NCBI GenBank assembly: GCA_963573385.1
Contig: CAUYLG010048236.1
Location: 1 to 64,000 of the forward strand
Reading direction: 5' to 3'
DNA length: 64,000 nucleotides
Source: Cacajao melanocephalus
Taxonomy: Eukaryota; Chordata; Mammalia; Primates; Pitheciidae
In this document: one piece after another, positions 63,690 through 64,000 of the stretch
How positions within the stretch are numbered: the stretch's first letter is position 1
How the letters are laid out: each line of letters opens with the position of its first letter
Notes under the pieces: generated by a model
Told to the model about the DNA's origin: nothing
Databases searched by the model: none
The model's input: the letters and a program-made list of their open reading frames with translations, nothing else
Translations under genes and position numbers: made by a program

Positions 63690-64000
63690 TTGAGAAAGTT
63701 ATATTTTTCTTACCTGAGTTGCTTTCTCAGGAAACCAAGCATCAGGACTCCCAGATAATATCAAGGAGCTGAAACTGACCAAATCACTGCATCTGGACAA
63801 TGAAACACCAGCCCCCCCTGACCTGTGATGGTTGCCTAATCAACTACCTGCTGCCTGTTGACAACTTCTCTTCCTTACTCCTCCCTAATTCCTGTTTTCC
63901 CACACATGCTTACATTTCTTCCCTGCTATATAAACCCCTGATTTTAGTCAGTCAGAGACATAGATTTCAGACTCTCATCTCCCATCTCCTTGGGATGGAT
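63690..64000 (+). mobile_element. ERV1-type LTR, cut by the window edge
   Basis: CACTGCATCTGGACAATGAA, CTGACCTGTGATGGTTGCCT, a TATA box (TATATAA, 63927-63933) and CATCTCCCATCTCCTTGGGA follow the U3-to-R order of a class I ERV LTR of the MER41/MER57 style. The poly(A) signal, U5 and any internal region lie beyond position 64000. Confidence 0.7.

Overview
This is a primate nuclear DNA window, almost certainly human or a close catarrhine relative. It carries about 34 Alu copies or pieces of J, S and Y-like character, plus MIR, L2, L1M, MaLR/ERV LTRs, Tigger, MER5 and other hAT relics. I find no intact protein-coding gene, no rRNA, tRNA or snRNA gene, no CRISPR and no bacterial or viral gene set. 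The long open frames are read-through of Alu, L1, LTR or simple repeats. The one gene-derived feature is a full-length RPL21 processed pseudogene on the minus strand (6618-7188), disabled by two one-base frameshifts and sitting inside an Alu.

Layout. 0-9 kb: Alus mostly on the minus strand, L2/MIR, an MLT1-like LTR, (CCTT)n and (GT)n tracts, and the Alu/RPL21 nest. 9-13 kb: two adjacent ERV LTRs, then L1M and L2 fragments. 13-19 kb: copies of an ancient repeat family, two GGAA polypurine tracts that share a flank, a very short L1 insertion, several Alus and MER5A. 19-25 kb: MIRs, a 1.8 kb stretch with no repeat I recognise (21.0-22.8 kb), one Alu and a MaLR-type LTR. 25-32 kb: an LTR-like element, an Alu-in-Alu cluster and two local duplications, a 293-bp direct pair and a ~370-bp segment copied into an old Alu. 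33-40 kb: a hAT relic, L2, L1M split by an Alu, and another L1 split by a 1.5 kb LTR. 40-50 kb: MLT1-like LTR, plus-strand Alus, an Alu/Tigger/MER5A nest, L2 and L1. 50-55 kb: L2, then a long repeat-poor stretch. 55-64 kb: an LTR inside another LTR, L1 split by two fused Alus, further Alus, a hAT relic split by an Alu, L2 fragments, and at the edge the promoter half of an ERV LTR.

The genes do not work together in any system; the window reads as intergenic or deep intronic DNA. Its interest is its insertion history: nested insertions with readable target-site duplications and several non-retrotransposon duplications. All repeat family names come from my memory of consensus sequences. LTR subfamilies in particular are tentative, and most boundaries are good to about 5-30 bp.
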